Position numbers and translations under genes: made by a program
Part shown: positions 63,339 through 64,000 of the stretch, piece after piece
Layout: every line of letters starts with the position of its first letter
How positions within the stretch are numbered: the first letter of the stretch is position 1
The notes under the pieces: model-generated
What the model was told of the DNA's origin: nothing
Database searches by the model: none
What the model saw: only the letters and a program-made list of their open reading frames with translations
Origin: Mesorhizobium qingshengii
GTDB taxonomy: Bacteria > Pseudomonadota > Alphaproteobacteria > Rhizobiales > Rhizobiaceae
Length of the DNA: 64,000 bases
NCBI RefSeq assembly: GCF_027563465.1
Contig: NZ_JAPFQA010000002.1
Span: 186,001 to 250,000, forward strand
Reading direction: 5' to 3'

Positions 63339-63593
63339 TCAAGCTTTTTTCGCGATCAGCGCGCGAACAGCTTCGATCATGTCGCCGACATTCTTCAGAT
63401 TGCTCCAGGCATCGACCGTGTTCATCTCGATCTCGATGCCATATTCTTCCTCGAGATCAAAGATGATCTCCGTCAGCTCCAGAGAATGGATGCCAAGTGC
63501 TGTCAATTCGGTATTGGTGGTGATTTCCTCGCCGCCCGGCTCGGCATGAGCCTTGATCTTCGCGATGATATCCGTTGCCAGCTGGTCGGCCAT
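63339..63593 (-). CDS. Acyl carrier protein, NodF-like
   Basis: An 84-residue acyl carrier protein. The segment TELTALGIHSLELTEIIFDL holds the phosphopantetheine Ser at residue 37; the usual DSL is HSL here. The sequence EIEMNTVDAWSNLKNVGDMI matches NodF closely, more than AcpP or AcpXL. The start at 63591-63593 gives the NodF-type N-terminus MADQLATDII. It is 5 bases upstream of the NodE-like gene and divergent from ureD across 205 bases. Confidence 0.82.
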   Translation of the reverse strand: MADQLATDIIAKIKAHAEPGGEEITTNTELTALGIHSLELTEIIFDLEEEYGIEIEMNTVDAWSNLKNVGDMIEAVRALIAKKA

Positions 63594-63798
63594 TCGGTTT
63601 CTTCCCCACTTTGTCGCGTTTCCCGACGCCAAACGAACAGCGCCCCTTGTTCTCCCGGTATCAAGCCGTCGTCGTCGCTCTGTACCCCCGCCAAGCGCTG
63701 CATGACCGTACCAAGGTGGTTCCCTCTATAGAAACCAAAACGTTGTCAAGCAACAAGCTATATATCGACAAAGCCGCCGCAGTGCTTAACGTGGAGGC

Positions 63799-64000
63799 AT
63801 GGATACGATCGAACATGGCGGGATTTCGACGCCGCCGGCCCAGCGCGCGGCGGGCGTGGCGCGGCTTTCCTGTGGTGTTGGCGACGGTCGCACGCGCTTG
63901 CTGCGCCTCTATCAGGACGGCGCCGCCAAGATAAGGATGCCGACCGTCGCGGCCGATCCGCTCGAAGCGGTGCTGATCAACACCGCCGGCGGGATGACCG
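63799..64000 (+). CDS. ureD: Urease accessory protein UreD (partial)
   Basis: First 67 codons of UreD, which helps deliver nickel to the urease apoenzyme. The sequence GRTRLLRLYQDGAAKIRMP and EAVLINTAGGMT is characteristic. The ATG at 63799-63801 has GGAGG just before it; the gene runs past the right edge. It probably begins the urease operon. The 205-base gap to the NodF-like gene holds the divergent promoters; no nod box or other motif was recognised there. Confidence 0.9.
   Translation, partial: MDTIEHGGISTPPAQRAAGVARLSCGVGDGRTRLLRLYQDGAAKIRMPTVAADPLEAVLINTAGGMT

Noticed and set aside
63594..63798. A nod box upstream of the NodF-like gene
   Set aside because: No ATC-N9-GAT repeats were found in the divergent region, so flavonoid/NodD control is not supported.

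Overview
The window is about 64 kb of a GC-rich alphaproteobacterial chromosome, most likely Mesorhizobium or a close relative in the Rhizobiales. The evidence is the hisB-DUF2628-hisH order, hslV/hslU around a DUF2585 gene, an IolR-iolCDEB inositol cluster linked to rhizopine-type mocDEF genes, NodF/NodE-like acyl genes, and the palindromic intergenic repeats typical of rhizobia. No phage, transposase, CRISPR array or integrative element was found.

Layout. (1) 1-6.2 kb is housekeeping: histidine biosynthesis, HslUV protease, small membrane and secreted proteins. (2) 6.3-25.2 kb is an inositol/rhizopine region: a desaturase-like oxygenase with Rieske ferredoxin and reductase (mocDEF type), a LacI regulator, a ribose/inositol-type ABC transporter, inositol 2-dehydrogenase, an SDR, a second Gfo/Idh dehydrogenase, IolR and iolC-iolD-iolE-(small gene)-iolB. 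A DAHP synthase gene with a classical aromatic-codon attenuator sits inside it. (3) 25.5-28 kb has three phosphonate-metabolism genes (DUF1045, phnM, phnN). (4) 28.1-53.6 kb is a large sugar-acid cluster: two more CUT2-type ABC transporters, tandem substrate-binding proteins, an SMP-30 lactonase, two enolase-superfamily dehydratases, three SDR proteins, a split transketolase, a 2-hydroxyacid dehydrogenase, an unusual 2-oxoacid dehydrogenase E1-lipoyl fusion with a degenerate E2, and GntR- and LacI-type regulators. (5) 53.7-64 kb is mixed: a small monooxygenase-fold gene, tRNA-Arg, DUF1003, a penicillin-binding carboxypeptidase, a coiled-coil membrane protein, an epimerase, a kinase, a GST, the NodFE-like pair and the start of the urease operon (ureD).

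How the genes work together. Imported inositol is oxidised by IdhA, then processed by IolE, IolD, IolB and IolC; iolA is not in the window. The mocDEF-type genes would add oxidative demethylation of methylated inositol derivatives. In region 4, SDR, lactonase and dehydratases suggest an aldose to lactone to aldonate to 2-keto-3-deoxy acid route, with the transketolase and E1 complex downstream; the substrate is unknown. Two families of shared palindromes tie this region together: an AT-rich site with GCT/AGC arms at five places (probable GntR regulon), and an ACCGGT-centred site at two places (probable LacI regulon).

Most notable observations: the complete aro attenuator; the E1-lipoyl fusion paired with an E2 that lacks the catalytic histidine; the five-site operator set; and the SDR pair with altered catalytic motifs.
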